A DNA stretch of 5,356 bases. Origin: Euzebyaceae bacterium. Its GTDB lineage: Bacteria > Actinomycetota > Nitriliruptoria > Euzebyales > Egibacteraceae. Positions 4,608 through 5,356 of this stretch are shown here, one piece after another; within the stretch, counting starts at the first letter, position 1; every line of letters starts with the position of its first letter. Made by a program: the position numbers and the translations under genes. The notes beneath the pieces are model-generated. The model did not search any database, was not told the origin of the DNA, and was given only the letters and a program-made list of their open reading frames with translations. Where the stretch lies: positions 1 through 5,356 of the forward strand of contig JACCXR010000535.1 of NCBI GenBank assembly GCA_013696915.1. The letters run 5' to 3'.

Positions 4608-5356
4608 AGTCCGGTGTAGGCCACGACCCCGCGGACGATCGAGCGCGCAGCCGCGGAGGCGGTGTCGGCCAGCGGCGCGCCGGCGACCGTCTCGCGGACC
4701 TGGCGCAGGAGATCGGCGACCTGCTTGCAGTTGCGGACGAAGTCCCCCGCGGTCATCGCCGCCTCGCCGAGCGCGTCGTCGAGGTCGGCCCCGCTCGACC
4801 AGCGCCAGACGACGTCGGCGAATCCCGGGTCGGGCGGCCGCGTGGGGGGGAGCGACGCCGCCTCCTCCCGCTCGACGATCCCCTGCCAGATGCCGACGAC
4901 CCCTTCGAGGGCGCTGCGGACCTCCGCCGTCGGCAGGTGCGCCGGTGGCGGATCCTTCTGCCGGGTCTGGTACGTGAAGGCGCTGACGACGGCGGCCAGC
5001 GACGGCGTGTCGAGCCCCGCGAACACGCCGGCCCGCAGGGCCTCGGCGAGCACGAGGTCGGTCTCGGCGTAGAGGCCGGCCAGCTGCAGACCGGCCGCGG
5101 TGGGCGCCGGCGCCTCGTCGAGGTAGCCGAGGTCGGTGAGGACGTCCACGATGCGGTCGAACTGGCGGACGAGCGATCCGGTCCGTCGCTGCACCTGCCG
5201 CTCCAGCCGCTCGGTGTCGGCGCGGAGGTCGTCGAAGCGGCGGGCCCACACCTCGATGTCCGCCAGGGCCGCGTCGGCGTGGACGGGGTGCGCACGGACG
5301 GCGGCGCGCAGCTCGGCGACGCGCTCCGCGGTGCCGTGGTCGGTGTGGTCCACGCC
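4604..5356 (-). CDS. helY: HelY-like Ski2/Mtr4-type DEAD/DEAH helicase, C-terminal 250 codons (runs off the right edge)
   Basis: The frame is open through base 5356, so this is the C-terminal part of a larger protein; full-length HelY proteins are roughly 900 residues. Numbered from the GTG at 5353, the fragment has a helical segment (11-60: EVWARRFDDL then ERLERQVQRRTGS), then the DSHCT-type domain with QFDRIVDVLTDLGYL (64-78), LAGLYAETDLVLAEALRAGVF (91-111), LAAVVSAFTY (119-128), and the C-terminal AGDFVRNCKQVADLLRQV (202-219) and RGVVAYTGL (241-249). These match the accessory domain of actinobacterial ATP-dependent RNA helicases; the motor domains lie outside the window. The GTG at 5353 could be mistaken for a start but is internal. 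The stop overlaps the kinase start as GTGA. The HPCHGCPD-like segment of other HelY proteins appears here as HPVHAD (22-27), without its cysteines. Confidence 0.88.
   Translation of the reverse strand, partial: GVDHTDHGTAERVAELRAAVRAHPVHADAALADIEVWARRFDDLRADTERLERQVQRRTGSLVRQFDRIVDVLTDLGYLDEAPAPTAAGLQLAGLYAETDLVLAEALRAGVFAGLDTPSLAAVVSAFTYQTRQKDPPPAHLPTAEVRSALEGVVGIWQGIVEREEAASLPPTRPPDPGFADVVWRWSSGADLDDALGEAAMTAGDFVRNCKQVADLLRQVRETVAGAPLADTASAAARSIVRGVVAYTGL

Noticed and set aside
4608..5249. In-frame upstream extension of the lipid kinase gene
   Set aside because: It lies inside the helicase coding region in another frame and is Arg/Gly-rich without homology; the GTGA-coupled GTG at 4607 fits the family start.
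5351..5353. GTG as the start of a separate 249-residue protein
   Set aside because: The frame continues to the window edge, there is no room to see an SD, and the sequence matches the C-terminal part of a much longer helicase family.

Overview
The window is very GC-rich and gene-dense, with most coding on the minus strand. The right edge carries the C-terminal part of a HelY-type (Ski2/Mtr4-like) helicase, a protein typical of actinobacteria. Starts are often GTG, Shine-Dalgarno (SD) sequences are scarce, and several genes are joined by 4-nt stop/start overlaps. Together this suggests an actinomycete chromosome (Actinomycetota). From memory, Mycobacterium tuberculosis has an M24 peptidase (pepE, Rv2089c) close to helY (Rv2092c) and tatC/tatA, so a helicase and an M24 peptidase in one neighbourhood is not foreign to this phylum.

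Layout from right to left, in the direction most genes are transcribed. (1) The 3' part of a helY-like helicase gene runs in from the right edge. It overlaps a YegS/DgkB-type lipid kinase gene by GTGA, so the two are probably translationally coupled. (2) A single plus-strand gene for a DJ-1/PfpI-family protein converges on the kinase gene and overlaps its 3' end by 11 nt. (3) A 147-bp divergent intergenic region holds a candidate minus-strand promoter, a 9-bp inverted repeat, and a two-copy 14-bp tandem repeat upstream of the DJ-1/PfpI gene. (4) A minus-strand operon follows: M24 (Xaa-Pro peptidase-like) metallopeptidase, acyl-CoA dehydrogenase, and a three-helix membrane protein joined to the dehydrogenase by ATGA. 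(5) A 166-bp gap holds two hairpins and a possible leaderless promoter. (6) The start of a zinc-ribbon protein runs off the left edge.

The most unusual spot is the 73-nt gap between the peptidase and dehydrogenase genes. It contains four exact-period copies of a 15-bp repeat. Read on the minus strand, it also contains a 26-codon open frame that starts in a GTGA overlap with the peptidase stop and ends in a GTGA overlap with the dehydrogenase start. Neither the small frame nor the dehydrogenase has a visible SD, so this could be a chain of translational re-initiation. I see no RNA genes, insertion sequences, CRISPR arrays or obvious horizontally acquired system. Apart from that junction, the window looks like ordinary actinobacterial chromosome.
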